From an uncultured Clostridium sp. (lineage in GTDB: Bacteria; Bacillota; Clostridia; TANB77; CAG-508): a DNA stretch of 64,000 bases. Below, piece after piece: positions 1-7,644 of this stretch. The stretch covers positions 62,001-126,000 of the forward strand of contig USBY01000001.1 in the NCBI GenBank assembly GCA_900553015.1, written 5' to 3'. The position numbers and the translations under genes were made by a program. The notes beneath the pieces are model-generated. The model ran no database searches, had not been told where the DNA came from, and worked only from the letters and a program-made list of their open reading frames with translations. Positions within the stretch are counted from its first letter, which is position 1. Every line of letters begins with the position of its first letter.

Positions 1-684
1 ATATTTTAAATCTTGTACTAGCTTTATTATTTTATTGCCAAGCCAAGGAATTTTTGAAACACCTTTTTTAATTATATTATTTGACCTTTTATAAAATCTT
101 TTGCTTCTTATTTTACTTAAAAAATTAGATATTCCACCAACATTTTTAGAAATACTCATTTCATTATCATTTAAGATAATTATAAAATTGGTTTTGGAAC
201 TTCCCCCATCATTTAAAGCTTCTAATGCCATTCCACCTGTTAAAGCACCATCTCCTATAACTGCAACAATTTGATAATTTTCTTTTTTTATATCTCTTGC
301 TCTTGCCATTCCTATAGCCGCAGAAATAGATGTACTACTATGTCCAGTATTAAATGTATCATATTCTGACTCTTCCCTTTTTGGGAAACCAGCTATGCCA
401 TTCCTTTTTCTTAAAGAATTCATTTTATCTTTTCTACCAGTAAGAATTTTATGAACATATGTCTGATGCCCTACATCCCAAACTATTTTATCTTTAGGTG
501 CATTAAACACCGAATGTAGTGCTATTGTAAGTTCTACAACTCCTAAATTTGAGGCTAAATGTCCACCATTATTAGATACGACTTTTAGTATTTCTTTTCT
601 TATTTCTGCTGATAACTTTTCTTTTTCTTTTATATTAAGTTTTTTTAAATCTCCTGGTAAGTTTATATTTTCGATTTCACTCAT
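1..684 (-). CDS. dxs: 1-deoxy-D-xylulose-5-phosphate synthase, N-terminal part (runs off window)
   Basis: Reading the reverse strand from an ATG at 684 gives 228 codons without a stop up to the window edge, so the C-terminal two thirds lie outside. The enzyme condenses pyruvate and glyceraldehyde-3-phosphate with thiamine diphosphate, the first step of the MEP isoprenoid pathway. Visible family marks are an early HLASNLG stretch, [27 protein letters not shown] and the diphosphate-binding GDGALTGG at residues 144-151. A CTAGGAG ribosome site (691-697) precedes the ATG. It is divergent from tsaE. Its product would supply the prenyl chains used by uppS at 21.3 kb. Identification is secure. Confidence 0.95.
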   Translation of the reverse strand, partial: MSEIENINLPGDLKKLNIKEKEKLSAEIRKEILKVVSNNGGHLASNLGVVELTIALHSVFNAPKDKIVWDVGHQTYVHKILTGRKDKMNSLRKRNGIAGFPKREESEYDTFNTGHSSTSISAAIGMARARDIKKENYQIVAVIGDGALTGGMALEALNDGGSSKTNFIIILNDNEMSISKNVGGISNFLSKIRSKRFYKRSNNIIKKGVSKIPWLGNKIIKLVQDLKY

Positions 685-771
685 AATTTTCTCCTAGTTT
701 CTATTATTTTGCAGTATCAATATAGTATCATATTTTTCTACAAATTTCCATATAATTAGCCTCTGATTTTC

Positions 772-800
772 TTTACAAATGTTTTTCCTTCTTATATAAT
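772..800 (+). promoter_or_regulatory. sigma-A-type promoter for the tsaE operon
   Basis: TTTACA at 772-777 and TATAAT at 795-800 are separated by 17 bp, a near-consensus housekeeping promoter. A start of transcription around 807 would leave a short leader carrying the AAAGGAG ribosome site at 809-815 before the tsaE ATG at 823. Confidence 0.75.
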
Positions 801-822
801 TAAGAAGCAAAGGAGAAAAAAT

Positions 823-1269
823 ATGACAAAATTTATTTCACATTCTGAAGAAGAAACAAAGAAATTAGCACAAAAAATCGCTTCTAATTCAAAAAAAGGA
901 GATATTATCGTTTTATGTGGCGAACTTGGTTCTGGAAAAACTAAATTTACAGAAGGTTTTTTAGAATATTTTAATTTACAAGACGAATTATCAAGTCCTA
1001 CTTTTACTATTGTAAACGAATACGATACTCCTGATTTTCCAATCTATCATTTTGATGTTTATAGATTAGAAGATATAGATGAATTTTATGCAATTGGTGG
1101 AGACGAATATTTTCAAACTGGTATTTGCATAATCGAATGGGGCGAAAAAATCGAAGAACTTTTACCTGAATCTTATTTAAAGATTTCTTTTTCTAGAGAT
1201 TTTGAAGATTCTGACATTCGTATTTTAAATATGGAATGTTTTGGCGAATATAAATTAAAGGAAGTGTAA
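823..1269 (+). CDS. tsaE: tRNA threonylcarbamoyladenosine biosynthesis ATPase TsaE
   Basis: A 148-residue P-loop protein of the usual TsaE size. The Walker A motif GELGSGKT sits at residues 33-40, followed by SSPTFTIVNEY and the YHFDVYRLED block typical of the family; IIEWGEK is the downstream conserved motif. TsaE works with TsaB and TsaD to put threonylcarbamoyl on A37 of ANN-decoding tRNAs, using ATP to reset the complex. It is the first gene of an operon with tsaB two bases downstream. The stop is followed almost at once by the tsaB ATG, which suggests coupled translation. Confidence 0.95.
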   Translation: MTKFISHSEEETKKLAQKIASNSKKGDIIVLCGELGSGKTKFTEGFLEYFNLQDELSSPTFTIVNEYDTPDFPIYHFDVYRLEDIDEFYAIGGDEYFQTGICIIEWGEKIEELLPESYLKISFSRDFEDSDIRILNMECFGEYKLKEV

Positions 1270-1271
1270 AA

Positions 1272-1982
1272 ATGAAAACATTAAGTATCGATACATCTAG
1301 CAATATTTGTAGTCTCGCAATTTTAGATGATAACAAAATAATTTATGAAGACTATATAGCTGATAAATTAACTCATTCTGAAAACTTAATGCCAATGATA
1401 AAAAAAGCTTTTGACAATTTACAGATCAATTTAGCTGATATAGATTTATTTGCATGTTCTAAAGGACCTGGTTCTTTTACAGGAATTAGAATTGGAGTTG
1501 CTACAATATGTGCTTTTAGAGATTACTATAATAAAAAAGCTATCGGTATTTCTTCTTTAGAAGGTTTAGCATACAATATTGTACCAAAAGAAAACTCTTT
1601 GGTTTGTTCTATAATAGATGCAAAAAATAATAATGTATATGCAGGATTATTCAAATATGAAGATAGTCATTATTCTTTAATAGATAAATATATATCTGAT
1701 AATATTAATAATGCATTAGATAGTTTAAATCATTATTCTAATAACAAAATTATATTTGTAGGTTCTGGAGCTACAACATATTCTTCACAAATTAAAGATT
1801 CTATTAAAAATTGTTTAATAACAGAAGGAAATTCTAACAATTCTTCTGCTAGTGGAGTAGCTAAAGCTGCAATCTATAAATATTTTAATTGCACAGATAA
1901 GGAAGATTTAGCCCTTTCCCCATTATATTTAAAAAAATCAAGTGCGGAAATCGAATTAGAGAAAAAATTAAATAAAGGATAA
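1272..1982 (+). CDS. tsaB: tRNA threonylcarbamoyladenosine biosynthesis protein TsaB
   Basis: A 236-residue ASKHA-fold protein. The N-terminal LSIDTSSN and the KGPGSFTGIRIG motif near residue 65 are hallmark TsaB sequences. TsaB is the inactive paralogue of TsaD that scaffolds the TsaB-TsaD-TsaE complex. The C-terminal half is low in conservation, ending in the SPLYLKKSSAE pattern often seen at TsaB ends. It lies between tsaE and rimI, the standard arrangement; tsaD, which often follows rimI, is not present here. Confidence 0.95.
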   Translation: MKTLSIDTSSNICSLAILDDNKIIYEDYIADKLTHSENLMPMIKKAFDNLQINLADIDLFACSKGPGSFTGIRIGVATICAFRDYYNKKAIGISSLEGLAYNIVPKENSLVCSIIDAKNNNVYAGLFKYEDSHYSLIDKYISDNINNALDSLNHYSNNKIIFVGSGATTYSSQIKDSIKNCLITEGNSNNSSASGVAKAAIYKYFNCTDKEDLALSPLYLKKSSAEIELEKKLNKG

Positions 1983-1987
1983 TTACT

Positions 1988-2425
1988 ATGAATTTAGAAA
2001 TATATAATATGACAGATTATGACTTATCTTTAATAAAAGATATTTTAATCGACGATTTTGACGATTTTTGGACATATGATGTCTTGCAAGAAGAACTTAA
2101 TAATCCTAACTCAGAATATTTTGTAGCCAAATTGGAAAATAATATTTTAGGCTTTGCAGGAATTTGGAAAGCTGTAGATGATGTACATATTACAGATATA
2201 GTTGTAAAAAAATCTAACAGACAAACTGGTATTGGCAGTAAATTATTGGAGAAACTAATACAAACCGCAAAGAATCAAAATTTTAAAGCAATTACTCTAG
2301 AAGTAAATGAACACAATTTACCTGCAATAAATTTATACTTAAAATATGGTTTTAAAAATGTTGGCTTCAGAAAAAAATATTATAACAATAAAGATAATGC
2401 AATTATTATGACAAAAGAATTATAA
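1988..2425 (+). CDS. rimI: GNAT acetyltransferase, ribosomal protein S18-alanine N-acetyltransferase RimI-like
   Basis: A 145-residue GNAT protein. The acetyl-CoA site RQTGIGSKLLEKL lies near residues 75-88 and is preceded by the DIVVKKSNR strand; ALTLEVNEHN-like sequence and NLYLKYGFKNVGFRKKYY at the end are typical of RimI. It probably acetylates the N-terminus of a ribosomal protein. The position directly behind tsaB (5-bp gap) is the main reason to prefer RimI over another GNAT function. AAAGGAT in the tsaB end serves as ribosome site. Confidence 0.88.
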   Translation: MNLEIYNMTDYDLSLIKDILIDDFDDFWTYDVLQEELNNPNSEYFVAKLENNILGFAGIWKAVDDVHITDIVVKKSNRQTGIGSKLLEKLIQTAKNQNFKAITLEVNEHNLPAINLYLKYGFKNVGFRKKYYNNKDNAIIMTKEL

Positions 2426-2445
2426 AGAAAGAAGGAAAAAAACAA

Positions 2446-4824
2446 ATGAAAAAAAATGAATTAAATTACAAAGATCTAAGAGTAATGTGTAATCCAAACT
2501 TTTTTGATTTTGAAACAACAGAAAATTTAGAGCCTATTACTTCTGGAATTGGACAAGAACGTGGCATTAAAGCTTTAGAATTTGGTCTTAATGTAAATGT
2601 TAAAGGATATAATATCTATCTAGAAGGTCCTAGCGGTGTTGGTAAAACTATGTATACAAAAAATTATTTGGATACAATTGCTAAAAAGAAAAAAGTTCCA
2701 AATGATTGGTGCTATATATATAATTTTGATAGACCAAATGAACCAATTGCGGTCTCTCTTCCTGCTGGTCAAGGAAAAGAATTTAAAAATACTATGGATG
2801 CTTTTATTAAAGATATAAAAGTTGATATAAAAAATACATTTAATAATGATGATTTTGAAAAAGAAAAAACTATCATCAGACAAGAATTCGAAGAAAAAAG
2901 AAATGTTTTAATGGAAAACTTAAACAAAAAAGCTTTAGAATATGGTTTTTTTGTTAAAAGTGCACAAAATGGTATTTACATGATGCCAGTAATAAATGGT
3001 AAAACTATTGAAGAAGAAGAATTCGATAAATTAGATGAAAGTGTAAAAAAAGAATTTGAAGATAAATCTGGAATTGTACAACAACAAATTATCGAAGCAA
3101 TAAGCGAAATTAAAGCAATAGAAAAAGAAGCAGATAAAAAAATAGAAGAATGGCAATCTAATATTGCCCTACTTACTATAAATGTTCATATTAATAATGT
3201 AAAATCAAAATTTAAAAGAAATAAAAAAATCACAAAATTTTTAAATGATGTAAAAACAGATATTTTAAAAAATATTTCTGCATTTACAGCAGAGCCTAAT
3301 AATAATCAACCTCAAAACGGACCAAGAGTAGAACCTCCTGCCCCATGGCTTAATTACAGAGTAAACTTGTTTATAGATAATAGCAATTTAGAAGGTGCAC
3401 CAGTTATAATGGATTCTAATACTTCTTATCCAAATTTATTTGGAAGACTTGAATACGAAAATTACTATGGTGCTTTAAAAACTGATCATACTATGTTAAA
3501 ACCTGGTTTACTTCACATGGCAAATGGTGGATATATTATGTTCCAAGCAGATGATATAATACAAAATAGCCTATGCTATGAATCATTAAAAAAGGCATTA
3601 AAGGTAAAAGAACTAAATATAGAAAATGCTTCTGAACAACATTCTTCTATGGTAATGATTTCTTTAAAACCTGAGCCAATTCCTTTAGATTTAAAGGTTA
3701 TTATAATTGGTAATAGCAATATTTATCATACCCTACTTGCTGTGGATAATGATTTTAGAAAATTATTTAAAATAAAAGTTGAATTCGAAGACGATGCTCC
3801 TCGTAATTCTGAAAATATGATAAAACTTGCTAGGTTTGCACATGGATTTTGTGAAAAAGAAGGTTTACCTCAACTAGATAGAACTGGTGTTGCAAGTTTA
3901 GTTGATTATGCTACTGTTCTTGCAAATGATAAAGAAAAAATCTCTACCAAATTTAATGACTTGTCAGAAATTCTTGGTGAAGCTGCGACTTGGGCAAAAC
4001 TTAGTCGTTCTAAACTGATTACAGATAAATTTATTCACAAAGCTTTAAAAGAAAGAATTGAACGTGTAAAAAAATATGATACTCATTATTTGGAAATGAT
4101 AAAAGAAAACACTTTATTAATAGATACATCTGGATCTAAAGTTGGACAAATTAACGGGCTTACCGTTTTAACTATAGGTGACTATTCTTTTGGAAAACCT
4201 ACAAAAATAACTGCAAATACTTATGCAGGAAAACAAGGAATTGTTAATATAGAACGTGAAGTTGACCTTTCTGGTTCATCTCATTCTAAAGGAGTATTAA
4301 TACTTACAGGCTATTTAGGACAAAAATTTGCACAAGATTTTCCTCTTGCTTTAACTGCAAGTATATGTTTTGAACAATTATATAATGGCGTTGATGGTGA
4401 TAGTGCTTCTAGTACAGAGCTATATGCCCTACTTTCTAGTTTGTCTGAAATACCAATAAATCAATCTTTTGCAGTTACAGGATCTGTAAATCAAAAAGGT
4501 GAAATCCAACCTATTGGTGGTGTTAATGAAAAAATCGAAGGATTTTTCCAAATATGTAAAGACAGAGGCTTAGATGGTAGTCATAGTGTTATAATTCCTG
4601 TTCAAAATGTAAGAAATCTTCATTTAGATGATGAAGTTGTAGATGCTGTAAAAAATAATTTATTCCATATTTATGCAATTTCTACAATTGATGAAGGTAT
4701 CGAATTATTAACAGGTGTACCTGCTGGAACTAAAGATAAAAACGGAAAGTTCCCTTCTGGAACAATTAATTATCTAGTTTATGAAAAATTAAAGAAATAT
4801 TCTGGATTAGAAAATAATAAATAA
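2446..4824 (+). CDS. ATP-dependent Lon-like protease (AAA_32 / LonH-type family)
   Basis: A 792-residue protein. The N-terminal AAA+ part has Walker A GPSGVGKT at residues 61-68, then a long charged helical insert (about 130-260) and a second ATPase half with the PAPWLNYRVNLFIDNS block. The C-terminal domain is a Lon-type serine-lysine protease: the nucleophile Ser lies in GDSASSTE near residue 654 and the general-base Lys in GGVNEKIEGF near 695. It lacks the N-terminal substrate domain of classical Lon. The family degrades damaged or regulatory proteins; the substrate here is unknown. It is the last gene of the tsaE operon and ends at a strong terminator. Being next to tsaE-tsaB-rimI does not by itself imply a link. 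Confidence 0.88.
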   Translation: MKKNELNYKDLRVMCNPNFFDFETTENLEPITSGIGQERGIKALEFGLNVNVKGYNIYLEGPSGVGKTMYTKNYLDTIAKKKKVPNDWCYIYNFDRPNEPIAVSLPAGQGKEFKNTMDAFIKDIKVDIKNTFNNDDFEKEKTIIRQEFEEKRNVLMENLNKKALEYGFFVKSAQNGIYMMPVINGKTIEEEEFDKLDESVKKEFEDKSGIVQQQIIEAISEIKAIEKEADKKIEEWQSNIALLTINVHINNVKSKFKRNKKITKFLNDVKTDILKNISAFTAEPNNNQPQNGPRVEPPAPWLNYRVNLFIDNSNLEGAPVIMDSNTSYPNLFGRLEYENYYGALKTDHTMLKPGLLHMANGGYIMFQADDIIQNSLCYESLKKALKVKELNIENASEQHSSMVMISLKPEPIPLDLKVIIIGNSNIYHTLLAVDNDFRKLFKIKVEFEDDAPRNSENMIKLARFAHGFCEKEGLPQLDRTGVASLVDYATVLANDKEKISTKFNDLSEILGEAATWAKLSRSKLITDKFIHKALKERIERVKKYDTHYLEMIKENTLLIDTSGSKVGQINGLTVLTIGDYSFGKPTKITANTYAGKQGIVNIEREVDLSGSSHSKGVLILTGYLGQKFAQDFPLALTASICFEQLYNGVDGDSASSTELYALLSSLSEIPINQSFAVTGSVNQKGEIQPIGGVNEKIEGFFQICKDRGLDGSHSVIIPVQNVRNLHLDDEVVDAVKNNLFHIYAISTIDEGIELLTGVPAGTKDKNGKFPSGTINYLVYEKLKKYSGLENNK

Positions 4825-4828
4825 TATA

Positions 4829-4862
4829 AAAAACACTTGATAATTCTATCAAGTGTTTTTCT
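4829..4862. terminator. bidirectional intrinsic terminator
   Basis: A perfect 12-bp stem (4831-4842 with 4847-4858) with a 4-base loop is flanked by A and T tracts, so it can stop transcription from both sides. It closes the tsaE operon and overlaps the stop codon of the reverse-strand gene that ends at 4849. Confidence 0.85.
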
Positions 4863-5313
4863 TATGAAATATCTTATTAATTAATTTTATAATTTTTTGA
4901 ATAAAGCTTTCTTTTTTTACTTCTATAGGTAAAATTTGATCTTTTTCTTGTGATGTAGTGTGCTTCTTTTCTCTATCACTAAATATTTTTTCTGGATTAT
5001 ATTTCTCTTTTATCTCTTCTCTATATATTTTCTCATTTTCGTCATAAATTTTCTCTAGTTCTTTCTTCTCTTCTTCATATTCACACAAATATTTTAAGTA
5101 AATTATTGCAATTAAATTCCATGTGTCTTCTTGTAAATTTTGTTTTTCTAGTGGTATATCTAATGACAATTTTTTAACAGTCTCTTTATCTTTTTCTTCT
5201 TTAAAATATCTTATAAGATTATTTGGAATTTTCTCTTTTTCTGCTTTTGGCAACAATTCTATAAAACTATCTATTTCTGCATATGCAATTCTCGTACTTT
5301 TAGTTATCTCCAT
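4849..5313 (-). CDS. uncharacterised small protein overlapping the metallopeptidase-like gene
   Basis: 154 residues, no recognised domain. The N-terminal 60 residues (starting MEITKSTRIAYAE) look like a compact helical domain, the middle is very rich in Glu and Lys and likely coiled coil, and the C-terminus ends in a short amphipathic or membrane-touching helix (IIKLINKIFHKKN). No signal peptide. The start lies inside the end of the upstream gene, a 14-bp overlap with GGAGG further upstream, so the two are translated together and probably act together. The C-terminal helix resembles part of the small protein at 10535-10708, but only weakly. Function unknown. Confidence 0.75.
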   Translation of the reverse strand: MEITKSTRIAYAEIDSFIELLPKAEKEKIPNNLIRYFKEEKDKETVKKLSLDIPLEKQNLQEDTWNLIAIIYLKYLCEYEEEKKELEKIYDENEKIYREEIKEKYNPEKIFSDREKKHTTSQEKDQILPIEVKKESFIQKIIKLINKIFHKKNT

Positions 5314-7606
5314 ATTCTTGTCCCTTTTCCTCCGTATTTTTCATTGTTAACCCTCTTTTTAATAATTCTCTTTGCCTTATAAGTTCTATTTGGCTTTGCA
5401 TTCCGGAAGTTCTTGCTCTTGTTTTGGTTCCATCTACAGCGCTCCTTAAAAATTCATTTCCTGCTTCTTCCCTACCAACTAATATTCCAATATTTTCTTT
5501 TGAAGTCGCTTTATCTACCGTACTATTTAAATTCTCCAAATCAGCATTTAAACGTTTATGCAATGCCTCTACATTTCTTTCATTATTTCCTCTTTGTCTT
5601 TCTTGTAATAACTGTTTCATATCAGTAACTAAAGCATATTTTTGTCTATTATATAATTGTTGATTTATTGTACCTTCTGGAATCATATGCGCTTCGAATG
5701 TTGTATCAATTAGTTTTTCACTCATATCTACAAATACTGTCTCTTGCTTATCTATTCCCGGAATTAACTTTTTGGTTTCTATATAATCTTGTATAAAATC
5801 ATCAATATCTATACTTCTTTTATTATCACTAATTCTTACAGTACTTAATACTTTTTGATTTTTTGACATTCCATGTGAATATGATCCAAGTTCTATATCT
5901 TTTTCGATCACTTTGAAAGTAACACTATTTAGAGTGTCCTCATATATTGATTGCATTCCTACTATTAATCTAGGATCAACCTTTCCATTAGTTACTTCTA
6001 CCTTCTGTGTTTTAGAATCCAGTACTATCTCTGACACTTTTTTGTTTGACATAACAATTCCATAAGAATTTTCGTCAGAGTTATCATTTTCACTATTCTT
6101 ATATGTAAATAGCTTAAATTCAGAAGACTCACTAGAGTAATCATTCAAAGATACTCTATCTACCCTTCCCTCTTCAGTATCAATTACTACCAAAAATTGT
6201 TTATCCTCATTAAACTCTACAAAAGTATTTAAATTTTCTAAGCCTTCTATGTGAATTTTCTTAAATGTTGGCATTTCCAAATCATATTCATATTGTTGTT
6301 CTAATTGCGAAATATTTTCTATAGCCCTTGCAAAAGTTCGTGCATTTCCTAATATCGCTAATGCATTCTTATCTTTTAAACTTCCACCTATTATTTTTAA
6401 AGTATCTGCAACCTCTTCATTTGAAAATTCAGTTGTTGCAGCTTGTATATCTGCTATTTTTCTCATCGTAGTTAAAAAATCTTTGCACTCATCTTTATAC
6501 AAAAATGTAACTACTAATTTTCCAGTTGCATTCTCATTTAATGTTCTATATGGTTCTTCTACTTCTTGATTTATATATGTCTCTTCAATAGATAAATATC
6601 TACCTGAACTTCTACTAGCAATTTTTGAATCAATATCTCTTGTAATCTTGTCTACTATTTGTCTTTTTTCCTCTTCTGATTTGTTAAAAATAAAGTGACT
6701 ATTTTGGAGCATTTTTTCAATTAGATTTTTTCTAATAAATCCGTATTGCTCATATATTCCTTTATACTCTTTTCTATTTGTATCTAAAATTTTTAAATAT
6801 CTAAGTATTTCTACTTGTTCATCGATAAATCCATTAAAATCTATTCTATCTTCCCTAATATGTTTAAATCGTTTAATTTGTTCTTGTTTATACATATAAT
6901 AAAAACTAAGTAATCCACTTATTCCATCTTTCAAATCTTGATCTGCTGTTTTTAATTCTTTTGCTGTTGCCCTTTTTTGATTATACATAATAGAATGATA
7001 GTTTTCTAAATTTCCATCGAGCTCCTTTCCTATTTTCATCATTATTTGGAAGAAATGATTCTCTGCTCCTTTAGCCAAATGGAAATAAAACTTATCACCT
7101 TGTTTTGAAAAATAATCTTTTAATATAATATTTCCAAACATAGAATATGCTAAAAAAACCATTTCAACATTTTTTGGATAACTGTATTCTGTTCTATTAT
7201 ACATCGCTTTTTTACAAAATTCTGTTATTCCTTCTCCCCAAAATCGGTTAAATCCTCCAAGACCATCCACTATAGAATGAAATATCTCATGTGCATTTGT
7301 ATCTTTATTGTCACCTACGCCTTTTCTTAATACTATATTTTCTTTTTGGCTTGGATTTAAGGGTTGCACATGATAACCTGCAACCCATCTATTATTTTTT
7401 AAATATTCATCCTCTTTTTCTGTTAATGCTTTAAATATGATATTTCTAATTCCAATTGTTAAATTTTGTTTATCTACCCATTTTATAAATCCAGTTCTTC
7501 CTAAATAATTATAAATATCATAATAACATTCGAATACAATCTGTCTAATGTCTTTTTGAATATGTTGATTTAATTTTAAATTTTTTTCTATCTCTGAAAA
7601 ATTCAT
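5300..7606 (-). CDS. large uncharacterised protein with an HExxH metallopeptidase-like motif
   Basis: 768 residues, intracellular by appearance: no signal peptide or membrane segment. The N-terminal region contains HEIFH at residues 106-110 followed by FWGEGITEF, where Glu125 would be a plausible third zinc ligand of a gluzincin-type peptidase. The remaining 600 residues are charged and mostly helical, with a beta-rich middle part (about 450-600) and a coiled-coil C-terminus. I do not recognise the whole as a named family. It forms a two-gene unit with the overlapping downstream gene. The catalytic reading rests on a short motif in a good context (AHE..H, then W-G-E-G), so peptidase activity is an inference. 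Confidence 0.75.
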   Translation of the reverse strand: MNFSEIEKNLKLNQHIQKDIRQIVFECYYDIYNYLGRTGFIKWVDKQNLTIGIRNIIFKALTEKEDEYLKNNRWVAGYHVQPLNPSQKENIVLRKGVGDNKDTNAHEIFHSIVDGLGGFNRFWGEGITEFCKKAMYNRTEYSYPKNVEMVFLAYSMFGNIILKDYFSKQGDKFYFHLAKGAENHFFQIMMKIGKELDGNLENYHSIMYNQKRATAKELKTADQDLKDGISGLLSFYYMYKQEQIKRFKHIREDRIDFNGFIDEQVEILRYLKILDTNRKEYKGIYEQYGFIRKNLIEKMLQNSHFIFNKSEEEKRQIVDKITRDIDSKIASRSSGRYLSIEETYINQEVEEPYRTLNENATGKLVVTFLYKDECKDFLTTMRKIADIQAATTEFSNEEVADTLKIIGGSLKDKNALAILGNARTFARAIENISQLEQQYEYDLEMPTFKKIHIEGLENLNTFVEFNEDKQFLVVIDTEEGRVDRVSLNDYSSESSEFKLFTYKNSENDNSDENSYGIVMSNKKVSEIVLDSKTQKVEVTNGKVDPRLIVGMQSIYEDTLNSVTFKVIEKDIELGSYSHGMSKNQKVLSTVRISDNKRSIDIDDFIQDYIETKKLIPGIDKQETVFVDMSEKLIDTTFEAHMIPEGTINQQLYNRQKYALVTDMKQLLQERQRGNNERNVEALHKRLNADLENLNSTVDKATSKENIGILVGREEAGNEFLRSAVDGTKTRARTSGMQSQIELIRQRELLKRGLTMKNTEEKGQEYGDN

Positions 7607-7644
7607 AAAATATCCCTATCTCTTTATTTTCCTTTTGTATATTC

